Source: a candidate division Hyd24-12 bacterium UBA6080 | Lineage (GTDB): Bacteria > Fermentibacterota > Fermentibacteria > Fermentibacterales > JCC-6 | Direction: 5' to 3' | DNA length: 64,000 nt | Assembly: GCA_002436025.1 (NCBI GenBank) | Contig: DIXM01000009.1 | Location: 56,190 to 120,189 of the forward strand | In this document: one piece after another, positions 33,723-41,422 of the stretch | Numbering within the stretch: the stretch's first letter is position 1 | Layout: each line of letters begins with the position of its first letter | Made by a program: the position numbers and the translations under genes | Notes under the pieces: model-generated | Told to the model about the DNA's origin: nothing | What the model saw: only the letters and a program-made list of their open reading frames with translations | Database searches by the model: none

Positions 33723-34816
33723 GCACTGATGATGTCGTTTCCCGGCTCGTCGGAACCCCTCCCTATCTGATTCTGTTCGTCAGCGACAAATGCTGGATGC
33801 GCTGTTCCCACTGCTGGTACCACGATGCCTGGAAATCAGCGCATCACCACGGAGAACCGCTTACTAAAACGGAGTTTGGGAAGATTGCCCGGTCAATGCC
33901 ACGGGTGAGCTTTCTCTCGCTCACAGGCGGCGAGGCGTTCATGCGCGATGACATCGTCGAGATCGCAGGCATGTTCGGAAAGCTGACAAGACTTGAAAGG
34001 TACGACATCCCCACGTCGGGGTACGAGCCCGGGCTCATCCGGGAAAAGGTCGGGGAAATGCTGCGTGTCAATCGTGGGATTCCATTCAGGGTTGGCATCT
34101 CGCTGGACGGAACAAGGGAAGTTCACGATTCGATAAGGGGTGTTGCCGGAGCCTTCGACCGAACAATGAAGACCATTGAGCTGCTGAGGGAAGTGAAAAG
34201 GGAATGCCGGACCTTCGACATGGGGATCATCACGACCGTATCCAGGCAAAATCAGGAACATGTCAGGAGCATCGGCGCACTGGTGGAGGAGATCTACCCG
34301 GAAGGGGAGTGGCAGGTAAACTTCATCAGGGGCGATCCCCGGGATCCGGGGGCGGCGGATATCTCCATCGGGAACTTCGAGCTTGCCCACAGGATGATAG
34401 AGGACCGCATCGCCCGGGGGTGTTTCGGAGGGCATGATTTCGGGTTTCTCGGTCCATGGTTGAGCGCGAAGAACTCGCTGAGAAGAAAGGTCATCCTTGA
34501 GCATGTGCGGAAGAGGCGCGCGGGGGTGCGCTGTGCCGCAGGCATGCTTGGGGGCGTCGTTTTTCTCGACGGAGGCACATACCCGTGCGAGCTCATGGAG
34601 GAGTCCATGGGCAATCTGCGCGACTACGACTGTGATCTCTCAAGGCTCTGGAATTCGAAACGGGCCTCCGAGGTTCGGAAGCTGATCCGTAAAAAGCGGT
34701 GTTTCTGCACGCAGGAATGCTTCCTCACTGTAAGCATCCTCTCCAGTCCCGCCAAATGGCCCTCACTTGTCAGGGAGCGCTTTGCCCTGCGTCGGGCCAG
34801 GTCGTCGCTGAAGTGA
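33719..34816 (+). CDS. radical SAM protein with SPASM-like C-terminus
   Basis: A 365-residue radical SAM enzyme. The cluster motif is CWMRCSHC near residue 26, followed by the SAM-binding GGEAF. The C-terminal part has CAAGMLGGVVFLDGGTYPCELM and a closing CFCTQEC, the Cys pattern of a SPASM/twitch auxiliary cluster. Such enzymes often modify peptides, but some act on sugars or lipids. It sits between two glycosyltransferases with 4-nt overlaps on both sides, and no small precursor peptide was found. Substrate unknown. Confidence 0.85.
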   Translation: MSTDDVVSRLVGTPPYLILFVSDKCWMRCSHCWYHDAWKSAHHHGEPLTKTEFGKIARSMPRVSFLSLTGGEAFMRDDIVEIAGMFGKLTRLERYDIPTSGYEPGLIREKVGEMLRVNRGIPFRVGISLDGTREVHDSIRGVAGAFDRTMKTIELLREVKRECRTFDMGIITTVSRQNQEHVRSIGALVEEIYPEGEWQVNFIRGDPRDPGAADISIGNFELAHRMIEDRIARGCFGGHDFGFLGPWLSAKNSLRRKVILEHVRKRRAGVRCAAGMLGGVVFLDGGTYPCELMEESMGNLRDYDCDLSRLWNSKRASEVRKLIRKKRCFCTQECFLTVSILSSPAKWPSLVRERFALRRARSSLK

Positions 34817-35997
34817 GGATACTGCATTGCGTTCTGTCCCTCGACATGGGCGGAGCCCATCGCTCAGCCGTCAACATCGCCTGCGCAATGAGATCGATGG
34901 GGCATGACGTATTCGTGCTGTACTCATCCGGTGGTTCACGGCGCGACAAAACACATCCGATCCTTCTGGAAGAGCTGACGAAGGCGGGTGTGGTCGTTCT
35001 GAACATCCCCTCCATGGTCAGGGGACTCAACCCGTACAGGGACGCGGAAACGTTCTTCTCGTTCCTCGGCGCGGTCAAACGGATCAGGCCTGACGTCATC
35101 AACACCCATTCCGCCAAACCCGGGCTCATGACGGGCGCTGTAACCGGAATCCTCAAGGTGCCCCTGACGGTTCACACCCTGAGAGGCTTCATTCATGAAC
35201 GAACCGGCTCAAGGCTTGCGTCATGGTTGCTTCTGACGGCTGAGCGGACCATCGCTGCGCGTTTGGATCGCATCGTTGCCGTTTCGCCTCTCCTTGTGGA
35301 GAAGGCGCTGCAAAAAGGCATTGGCAGGAGGCGCCAGTACTCAGTGATCAGATCGGGCATCGATGTCGGGCATTACAGGGCCCATCGTGACAGAGCCTCC
35401 GAAGCGCGGGGCATTTTCGGAATTCCTGCCGGGGCGAGGGTTGTGGGCTCCGTATGCGCACTCGTTCCCGAAAAGAGGGTGCTCGACCTCGCAAGGGCGT
35501 TCAAGGCGATTGGTGAGATCGATGGTGGAGCATTCTTCATTCTGGCCGGAGACGGCCCCCAGAGAAATGCCTTCCTTGATCAGGTCCGGTCCCTCGGTGA
35601 CAGGTTCCGCTTCGCGGGTATCCAGCCGGACCCCGCGCTGACCATTTCCGCAATGGACTGCCTTCTTCTCGCATCGGGAGCGGAGGGACTTCCCCGGGTC
35701 GTACAGGAGGCGTTCTGCGCTGGTGTTCCAGTGGTTGCCACGGATACCGGTGCAACAAGGGAACTGGTGAAGGACGGGGAAACGGGATTCGTTGTTCCGG
35801 TGGGTGACGTGAAGGCCATGACCGATAGCACTATCCGTATCCTGAAGAATGACGGCATGCGTCGGAAAATGTCGGTCAATGCAGGACAGTTGATCGGAGA
35901 TGAGTTCGACACCGCAACTGTTGCGGACCGCTACCTGAAACTGTACGAATCCGTGCTGGCTGAAGGCAGGGGTTCTGCCCCTGCCGCACCTTCCTGA
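34813..35997 (+). CDS. GT4-family glycosyltransferase
   Basis: A 394-residue retaining glycosyltransferase of the GT-B fold. The N-terminal MGGAHRSAVNIA glycine loop and the C-terminal donor-site EGLPRVVQEAFCAGVPVVATD with the Glu pair (family E-x7-E) are clear. Likely cytoplasmic and membrane-associated. The GTG start overlaps the stop of the radical SAM gene, making the three genes one tightly coupled unit for making or modifying a glycan. Confidence 0.9.
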   Translation: MRILHCVLSLDMGGAHRSAVNIACAMRSMGHDVFVLYSSGGSRRDKTHPILLEELTKAGVVVLNIPSMVRGLNPYRDAETFFSFLGAVKRIRPDVINTHSAKPGLMTGAVTGILKVPLTVHTLRGFIHERTGSRLASWLLLTAERTIAARLDRIVAVSPLLVEKALQKGIGRRRQYSVIRSGIDVGHYRAHRDRASEARGIFGIPAGARVVGSVCALVPEKRVLDLARAFKAIGEIDGGAFFILAGDGPQRNAFLDQVRSLGDRFRFAGIQPDPALTISAMDCLLLASGAEGLPRVVQEAFCAGVPVVATDTGATRELVKDGETGFVVPVGDVKAMTDSTIRILKNDGMRRKMSVNAGQLIGDEFDTATVADRYLKLYESVLAEGRGSAPAAPS

Positions 35998-36040
35998 GCC
36001 TGAGAATGACAAGAGCACGGAATAGGGTTTGTTACCCCTG

Positions 36041-36052
36041 CCCACAAGTGGG
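36041..36052. promoter_or_regulatory. inverted repeat upstream of the MNT-HEPN genes
   Basis: CCCAC-AA-GTGGG, a perfect 12-bp palindrome about 50 bp before the first TTTCCC operator. It may be an additional protein site. Confidence 0.3.
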
Positions 36053-36083
36053 TCGGCCGGGAAACACTTTTGCGAGCCTTGCC

Positions 36084-36120
36084 TTTCCCAGAAGGGGAAA
36101 CATATTTCCCAATATGGGAA
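36084..36120. promoter_or_regulatory. tandem operator, two TTTCCC-N5-GGGAA sites
   Basis: Site 1 is TTTCCC-AGAAG-GGGAAA (36084-36100), a perfect inverted repeat. Site 2 is TTTCCC-AATAT-GGGAA (36105-36120). Their centres are 21 bp apart, two helical turns, so two dimers could bind on the same face. Site 2 contains the ATG of the MNT gene (36114-36116), so binding would also block the gene start. The winged-helix domain of the MNT protein is the natural candidate regulator. Confidence 0.6.
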
Positions 36121-36716
36121 CACTTTTTCATTCAGACGAAGCCGATGCCCTGTTCGGAAAGGTGAGAAGAAGCCTGCTCTCAATCCTTCTTCTGAACCCC
36201 GATCGCTCCTACTTCTTCAGGGAGATTCGGGACCTTCTGCAGGCGGGGTCCGGAGCCGTTCACAGAGAACTCGCAAACCTTGTGGAGGCAGGCCTGATCA
36301 CACTGACCAAACAGGCCAATCAGACCCGATACCAGGCCAACACCCGATCCCCGGTCTATCGGGAACTCCATGACTTCCTGCAGAAGACCGCCGGCATACC
36401 CCAGCAGCTCAGACAAGCTCTGAAGCCCATGGAGTCACATATCAGGATCGCCTTCATCTATGGAAGCTTCGCCGCAGGTGAGATGAGGCCTGAAAGCGAC
36501 ATCGACCTGATGGTTTGCGGGGACATTGAATTCGAAGACCTTGTCGGACTGATCCAGGAAGCTCAAACGAAACTTGACCGTGAGATCAACCCGGTGCTAT
36601 ACACGGAGGAATCCATACGTGAGCGCCTGGGAACGGGTTTTCTGCAGGGGGTACTTGAAGCGCCCAAGCTGTATTTGATCGGGGGTGACGATGAGCTTGC
36701 AGAAGTGGTTGGATAG
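36114..36716 (+). CDS. winged-helix/MNT nucleotidyltransferase fusion (antitoxin-type)
   Basis: A 200-residue fusion. The N-terminal 90 residues form a winged helix (YFFREIRDLLQ, VHRELANLVEAGLI), and the C-terminal part is a minimal nucleotidyltransferase with GS-x10-DxD (GSFAAGEMRPESDID). In HEPN-MNT modules this enzyme neutralises the toxin by adding AMP near its active site. The HEPN gene follows with a 26-nt overlap. The winged helix suggests autoregulation through the tandem operator at its start. The ATG at 36114 fits the domain boundary; the longer frame upstream crosses the operators. Confidence 0.8.
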   Translation: MGTLFHSDEADALFGKVRRSLLSILLLNPDRSYFFREIRDLLQAGSGAVHRELANLVEAGLITLTKQANQTRYQANTRSPVYRELHDFLQKTAGIPQQLRQALKPMESHIRIAFIYGSFAAGEMRPESDIDLMVCGDIEFEDLVGLIQEAQTKLDREINPVLYTEESIRERLGTGFLQGVLEAPKLYLIGGDDELAEVVG

Positions 36717-37146
36717 CGGGTTTCTGCGTACTGCGAAGCCTGTGGCAAAGGACATTGCCGAGAAATATCGCATTGCGGAGCGCAATCTCAGGGCTGCCTC
36801 CCTGGAGGGACAACCCGATGACATTGCCTTCCGGCTCGCCTACGAAGCCGTTGTTGTCGTCGCCCAGGCGCTGCTGCTGGCGGACGGCTACAGACCAGCA
36901 ACTACCTGCAGCCATTACTATTCGATCGAGAGCCTTGAGTACACTCTCGGAGAGAGCCGGGACAAACTCATCCTTCTTCAGGCCATGGTCAAGAAACGTC
37001 ATATCTCCCAGTACGAGATGATCGACACGATCAGTCCGGGAGAACTCAAAGCAATGCTGAAGGAAGCCAGGCGGATACAGGACTTGGGTACCGCAATCCT
37101 TATGGCGAAACATCCCGAGTTGGCGGAATGGATCAGTAAGGGCTGA
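36691..37146 (+). CDS. HEPN-domain protein (toxin-type)
   Basis: A 151-residue helical protein. The motif R-x6-H (RPATTCSH, about residue 70) matches the RNase motif Rx4-6H of HEPN toxins. It follows the MNT gene with overlapping frames, the standard HepT/MntA-like order reversed (antitoxin first). GGGGGTGA lies just before the ATG. Toxicity is not proven; in some pairs the HEPN protein is only a substrate or binding partner. Confidence 0.75.
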   Translation: MSLQKWLDSGFLRTAKPVAKDIAEKYRIAERNLRAASLEGQPDDIAFRLAYEAVVVVAQALLLADGYRPATTCSHYYSIESLEYTLGESRDKLILLQAMVKKRHISQYEMIDTISPGELKAMLKEARRIQDLGTAILMAKHPELAEWISKG

Positions 37147-37217
37147 CAAGAAAAGACATCTCATGAAACGATCCCTCCAGGAGCAACCAAAGCCCATGCT
37201 CATCGGAAAACGGCATC

Positions 37218-37814
37218 ATGCACCCTGACGGCCTGGTTCGCTGCCCGTGGGTGGATCTCTCCAAGCCGGATTACATGGCCTACCACGACCGGGAGTGGGG
37301 AACACCCCTCCACGACGACCGGATGCTCTTCGAGTTCCTGGTTCTTGAGGGCATGCAGGCCGGGCTGAGCTGGTACACCGTGCTCCGGAAGCGGGAGAAC
37401 TTCCGCGACGCCCTGGACGGGTTCGATCCCGTGCTTATTGCCCGGTACGATGACAGCAGGCTGGAACAGCTCCTTCAGAACCCGGGCATCGTACGGAACA
37501 GGGCGAAACTCAGGGCAACGGTATCCAACGCCCGGGCCTTCCTTGCGGTGCAGGAGGAGTTCGGGAGTTTCGACAGGTATATGTGGGGCTTCGTAAATCA
37601 CCGGCCCATCGTGAACGAGATACGCACCCCGGCCGACTACAGGGCTAAAAGCCCCGAGTCAGACTCCATGAGCCGCGACCTTCTGTCCAGGGGATTCCGG
37701 TTCGTGGGATCGACCATCTGCTACGCCCACATGCAGGCCACGGGGATGGTGAACGACCACTCGGTCGAATGCTTCCGGAGAGCGGAGATACTGGCTGCAT
37801 CTGCCGGCGTCTAA
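37218..37814 (+). CDS. tag: DNA-3-methyladenine glycosylase I (Tag)
   Basis: A 198-residue base-excision enzyme that removes 3-methyladenine from DNA. RCPWV, YHDREWG and the late CYAHMQATGMVNDH with a following Cys provide the zinc ligands; LEGMQAGLSWYTVLRKR is the family signature. Length matches the family. It stands alone, convergent with the lipoprotein gene. The 58-bp gap between them has no strong terminator. Confidence 0.93.
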   Translation: MHPDGLVRCPWVDLSKPDYMAYHDREWGTPLHDDRMLFEFLVLEGMQAGLSWYTVLRKRENFRDALDGFDPVLIARYDDSRLEQLLQNPGIVRNRAKLRATVSNARAFLAVQEEFGSFDRYMWGFVNHRPIVNEIRTPADYRAKSPESDSMSRDLLSRGFRFVGSTICYAHMQATGMVNDHSVECFRRAEILAASAGV

Positions 37815-37872
37815 CAGCTGCCACAGAAGGCAACCACCCGCTGTCTGCTTCTGAATCAGACCACACGGTCCG

Positions 37873-38874
37873 TCAGGGTGTTATGTTGAACACCTCGCAG
37901 CGATTCTGCGAGTTGACGGTCAACCCCCAGAGCTCGTTCATGCCGGGGTGCGAGATGAGTTCGTCGAGAGGGTTGGTCAGCGTGAGCCCGCTTACCGTTC
38001 CCTTCCATGCCAGGTCGGCCAGGTCGTAGATGTCGATGGTGTTGCCTGTGGAAACGGTGTACAGGAATACCGATTCACCAACCGGGTGCAGCGCGAAGAC
38101 AGATGAGGATGGAGTGGCCTTGAACTCGACCATGCTCAGGTCATCGGCTTCCAGTATCGTCAGCAGGCCGTTCGCAAGAAGGAATACCCTTCCCTCTTCG
38201 CTGATCACAGGCGTGCATTCGGAACCCGTCAGGGCGTTCTGCGTCATCTGGCACGTTGCCGGATCGAACTTCAGGATCATTTCGGCGGAGTACCCGTACG
38301 TGCCATACCCTTCAACCGAAAAACCCTTTGACACAGTACAGAGAACCGTATCCACCCTGGAAAGGGAGGGTATCTCAAGCACCACGGCGTTCAGACCAAG
38401 GCACATGAGCACCTTGTCACCGCCCAGCATCGGGATGAATCCCGTTACTGTCTCGCCTGTGGTGAACTCCGCCTGCGTGAGAAGGTCTTCGCTGGCCAGG
38501 ATGACCCTGGTCCCGCTTCCCTCCAGACTGGAATAGATGACATCACCCGTCTGGGGAATTACGGCGAAGTGGGAACCGCTGCCTTCGGGAAGCTCCGGAG
38601 ATGACTGAGTGTAGCCGTTCGCATAGCAGACCAGCCTGTCATGGTTCTCAGACAGATCGCTGATCCAGAAGTACACCCTGTCCTCATTCCCTGAGGGACA
38701 CTGCAGACCGAAGACCTGGTTGCTTCCGGAACCCGAAGGCGCCACCCAGCTGTCAGCCTTCTTCGCGGGAAAATCCTCGGGTGGCTGTTCTTCCGGGGGA
38801 CCCGCCGCATTGTCGCCACATGCCGAAAAGACCAGAAGAAGTGACACCGAAAGGCAAAGCCACCATCTCAACAT
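37873..38874 (-). CDS. predicted lipoprotein of unknown function
   Basis: A 333-residue protein with a lipoprotein signal: hydrophobic LCLSVSLLLVFSA followed by Cys 19, then a Pro/Glu-rich linker (PPEEQPPEDFP). The mature part has repeated beta-strand blocks resembling a beta-propeller (for example FAVIPQTGDVIYSS, VFALHPVGESVFLYTV) but no assignable family. GAGGAGGG precedes the ATG. It is probably anchored at the outer side of a membrane. No link to the hyp genes upstream is evident beyond common orientation. Confidence 0.75.
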   Translation of the reverse strand: MLRWWLCLSVSLLLVFSACGDNAAGPPEEQPPEDFPAKKADSWVAPSGSGSNQVFGLQCPSGNEDRVYFWISDLSENHDRLVCYANGYTQSSPELPEGSGSHFAVIPQTGDVIYSSLEGSGTRVILASEDLLTQAEFTTGETVTGFIPMLGGDKVLMCLGLNAVVLEIPSLSRVDTVLCTVSKGFSVEGYGTYGYSAEMILKFDPATCQMTQNALTGSECTPVISEEGRVFLLANGLLTILEADDLSMVEFKATPSSSVFALHPVGESVFLYTVSTGNTIDIYDLADLAWKGTVSGLTLTNPLDELISHPGMNELWGLTVNSQNRCEVFNITP

Positions 38875-39196
38875 TGCATCCCTCCTCTATGACTCCCGAT
38901 CCATCTGTTGGTGCAATGATGCTAATGCCGGGCCTCGGTGAACAGTGCAGGGGTTTCAGCTTTTGTGGCTTCAGGCATGTGGCATATAGGTGCGGTTCTG
39001 ATGGAGCGGGGGATAGTTCCAAGAGTATCGATAACAGTTGTAACAGGATTGCAGTCGTTTTGATACTTCCGTTATCTGTCACGGATTTTCATGGCGGGCT
39101 GACCCTGAATCTGAATCAGAATCTGAATCTGAATCAGTATGAACTTCCCGAACCGGCTTGCCGGCGTTCCTTTGTGTTCCTGCGGGCCCGGGTTTC
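38875..39196. other. 322-bp intergenic region between hypE and the lipoprotein gene
   Basis: No gene seen. It contains an 18-bp direct repeat (39105-39140) and should hold the lipoprotein promoter, but no convincing -35/-10 pair was found. Confidence 0.5.
39105..39140. repeat. 18-bp tandem duplication
   Basis: CTGAATCTGAATCAGAAT at 39105-39122 is followed directly by the same sequence with one change (AAT to TAT) at 39123-39140. It is built from CTGAAT hexamers and is probably a slippage product. Confidence 0.7.
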
Positions 39197-40216
39197 TCAG
39201 CAGATCCTGGGCAGAAGCATGCCCGAGGGCATCTCGAGGACCCTTTTGGTGCCAAGTGTAGTTCTCAGGAAAACCCCGGTCTCCGGTGAATCGTCGACCA
39301 CGCCGATGAGGGCAGCGCCGGTTCCCATGGCCTTCAGGGCTTTTTGGGCATGGCCTTCAGGGGTGAACAGCACGAACCTTCCCTCGCATGCCGACTGGAG
39401 GGGGTCGAGCCCGAGTATCTCGCAGGCGCCGGCCACCTCGCCGGCCACGGGGATGGCTGCCTCATCAATCGTCATGCCTTTGGAAGATGCTGTGGCGATC
39501 TCGTTCAGTGCCGCTGCCAGCCCGCCTCGGGTGAGGTCCCTCATGCAGTGGACATCGACGCCCGCATTCGCGAGGGCCAGCATCTTGCCTGTTAGGGGCG
39601 CAAGATCGCTTTCAATGGTCAGCTCGAGGGAGATTCCCTCCCTGCATGCAAGAACGGAGATGCCATGCCTGCCAATGTCTCCGCTAACAAGCACCGCGTC
39701 GCCCGCTGTTACCCTTCCGGGTCTGAAGTCCATTCCGGGTATCACCTGGCCCACGCCCGAGGTGCAGATGTAGATGCCGTCACCCTTGCCCCTGTTCACA
39801 ACCTTCGTGTCACCGGTGACTATCCTCACGTCCGAGTTTGCGGCAGCGTTCGCCATCGAGGCCACGACCCTTCGAAGGATGCTCATCGAAAGTCCTTCCT
39901 CGAGTATGAACCCCGCGCTTATCCACTTCGGCAGGGCGCCGCACATGGCCAGATCGTTCACTGTGCCGATGATGGACAGGGAACCAATGTCGCCTCCCGG
40001 GAAGAACAGCGGATCGACGACATGGCAGTCCGTCGTGAAGGCGATCCCGGAGTTTCCCTGAATGGGAAGGAGAGCCCCGTCGTGCTGTTCGCCGCCCGGA
40101 GGTCTTCCGAAGGCCGGTATCATCACGTCCTCGATAAGACGGTTAGTCAGCCGTCCCCCTCCACCGTGGGCAAGGGTGACGGTGTCGCCGGGAGGCGTTG
40201 GAAGCGGGCAGTTCAT
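39197..40216 (-). CDS. hypE: hydrogenase maturation protein HypE
   Basis: A 339-residue PurM-like enzyme that dehydrates the thiocarboxamide on its own C-terminal cysteine to thiocyanate, the CN- source for the [NiFe] centre. The C-terminus PRIC is the required tail. ATP-binding features include AHGGGGRL near the start, a metal Asp in FTTDCHVVDPLFFPGGDIG, and SGDIGRHG. ATG overlaps the hypD stop (TGATG), giving the order hypF-hypD-hypE. Confidence 0.95.
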   Translation of the reverse strand: MNCPLPTPPGDTVTLAHGGGGRLTNRLIEDVMIPAFGRPPGGEQHDGALLPIQGNSGIAFTTDCHVVDPLFFPGGDIGSLSIIGTVNDLAMCGALPKWISAGFILEEGLSMSILRRVVASMANAAANSDVRIVTGDTKVVNRGKGDGIYICTSGVGQVIPGMDFRPGRVTAGDAVLVSGDIGRHGISVLACREGISLELTIESDLAPLTGKMLALANAGVDVHCMRDLTRGGLAAALNEIATASSKGMTIDEAAIPVAGEVAGACEILGLDPLQSACEGRFVLFTPEGHAQKALKAMGTGAALIGVVDDSPETGVFLRTTLGTKRVLEMPSGMLLPRIC

Positions 40217-41301
40217 CACGTTCTTCTCCCGTACCGGTAGTGGGCCGCGCACGCGCCCTCGGAGGACACCATCGGGGCGCCCATGGGAGACTCCGGCGTG
40301 CAACCCCTTCCGAAGTGCGGGCAGCCCGTTGGGGGGATCTCCCCGATGAGGACCCTTCCTGCCATGCATTCGGTGGCTGCGGCCGGCTCGCCCAGCGTTA
40401 CCCCGAACCTGCGCATCGCATCGTATTCCCGCCAGTCGTCGGAGAGACGGAGACCGCTTCTCGGGATCATGCCGAGGCCCCGCCACTCCCTGTCCGTCAC
40501 ACTGAAGACGCGGTCCATCAGTTCCCTCGCGGCGGGATTCCCGTCGGGGGAGACCGAGCGTGTGTACTGGTTTTCGACCCGGTGCGATCCGCTCTCCAGC
40601 TGGCTGACACACATGTGGATGGCCTGAAGGATGTCCGCCGGCTCGAAGCCGGCAACTATCACCGGCACCCTGTAGTCCCGGGCCAGTGCCGAGTACTGGT
40701 TCCACCCCATGACGGTGCATACGTGGCCTGCGGCAAGGAATCCTTTGACCCTGCACCCCTTCATGGACATTACGGCCTCCATGGCAGGCAGCACCAGCAC
40801 GTGACAGCAGATGACCGAGAAGTTGTCCAGTTCCCTGGCGGAAAGAAGCGCGGCCGCAGTGGCCGGGGCGGTGGTCTCGAACCCCACGGCGAACATGACG
40901 ACCTGGCTTTCAGGGTTGTTGCGGGCCAGTTCCACTGCGTCGAAGGGGGAGTAGACCATTCTCACGTTCCCTCCCCGGGCCCTTGCCGAGTTAAGGTCTC
41001 CCCCGCTGCCGGGGACGCGGAGCATGTCGCCGAAGGAGCAGAGGATCACTCCCGGCAGTGAAGCGACATGAAGTGCGGCATCGATGAAGGAGGGCGGTGT
41101 GACGCACACCGGGCAGCCCGGGCCGTGGATGAGCTCCACGGCGCCGTTCAGCATTCCTGGAAGGCCGTAACGGAGGATCGTGTGGGTCTGCCCTCCGCAG
41201 ACCTCCATTATGGTCCAGGGTCGGGTCGCCGTTCGCCTGATCTCTTCCGCGTAGCCTTTGCAGAGGGAAGCTTCACGGTACTCGTCTACGAACTTCATCA
41301 C
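40216..41301 (-). CDS. hypD: hydrogenase maturation protein HypD
   Basis: A 361-residue Fe-S scaffold where Fe(CN)2CO is assembled with HypC. Diagnostic motifs are MEVCGGQTHTI, HGPGCPVCVTP, the GFETTAPATA segment and the C-terminal Cys set (GCPHFGRGCTPES, EGACAAHYRYG). GGGGAGG lies before the ATG, and a separate promoter is likely upstream. Confidence 0.96.
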   Translation of the reverse strand: MMKFVDEYREASLCKGYAEEIRRTATRPWTIMEVCGGQTHTILRYGLPGMLNGAVELIHGPGCPVCVTPPSFIDAALHVASLPGVILCSFGDMLRVPGSGGDLNSARARGGNVRMVYSPFDAVELARNNPESQVVMFAVGFETTAPATAAALLSARELDNFSVICCHVLVLPAMEAVMSMKGCRVKGFLAAGHVCTVMGWNQYSALARDYRVPVIVAGFEPADILQAIHMCVSQLESGSHRVENQYTRSVSPDGNPAARELMDRVFSVTDREWRGLGMIPRSGLRLSDDWREYDAMRRFGVTLGEPAAATECMAGRVLIGEIPPTGCPHFGRGCTPESPMGAPMVSSEGACAAHYRYGRRT

Positions 41302-41357
41302 GCCTCCCCTGATGCGGGGTGAAAGGGATCAAAGCGGCCGTACCCGTTCCTGAACGG

Positions 41358-41363
41358 ATTATA
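41358..41363 (-). promoter_or_regulatory. -10 box of a probable hypDE promoter
   Basis: A perfect TATAAT on the - strand about 57 nt before the hypD ATG. The -35 region (TTCCCG, 17 bp upstream) is weak. It lies in the 121-bp gap between hypF and hypD. Confidence 0.4.
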
Positions 41364-41422
41364 CGTGCTGGCGGTACCTGCGGGAACATTGGGGAAACGG
41401 TCGGGCCTCGAGAGGTCTTTCC

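Noticed and set aside
36006..36113. N-terminal extension of the MNT protein
   Set aside because: It crosses the palindromic operators and has no ribosome site; the domain starts at the ATG 36114.
39105..39140. start of a CRISPR-like or larger repeat array
   Set aside because: Only two 18-bp copies without spacers.
39197..40756. 519-residue version of HypE
   Set aside because: The extension runs through hypD in another frame; ATG at 40216 overlaps the hypD stop.
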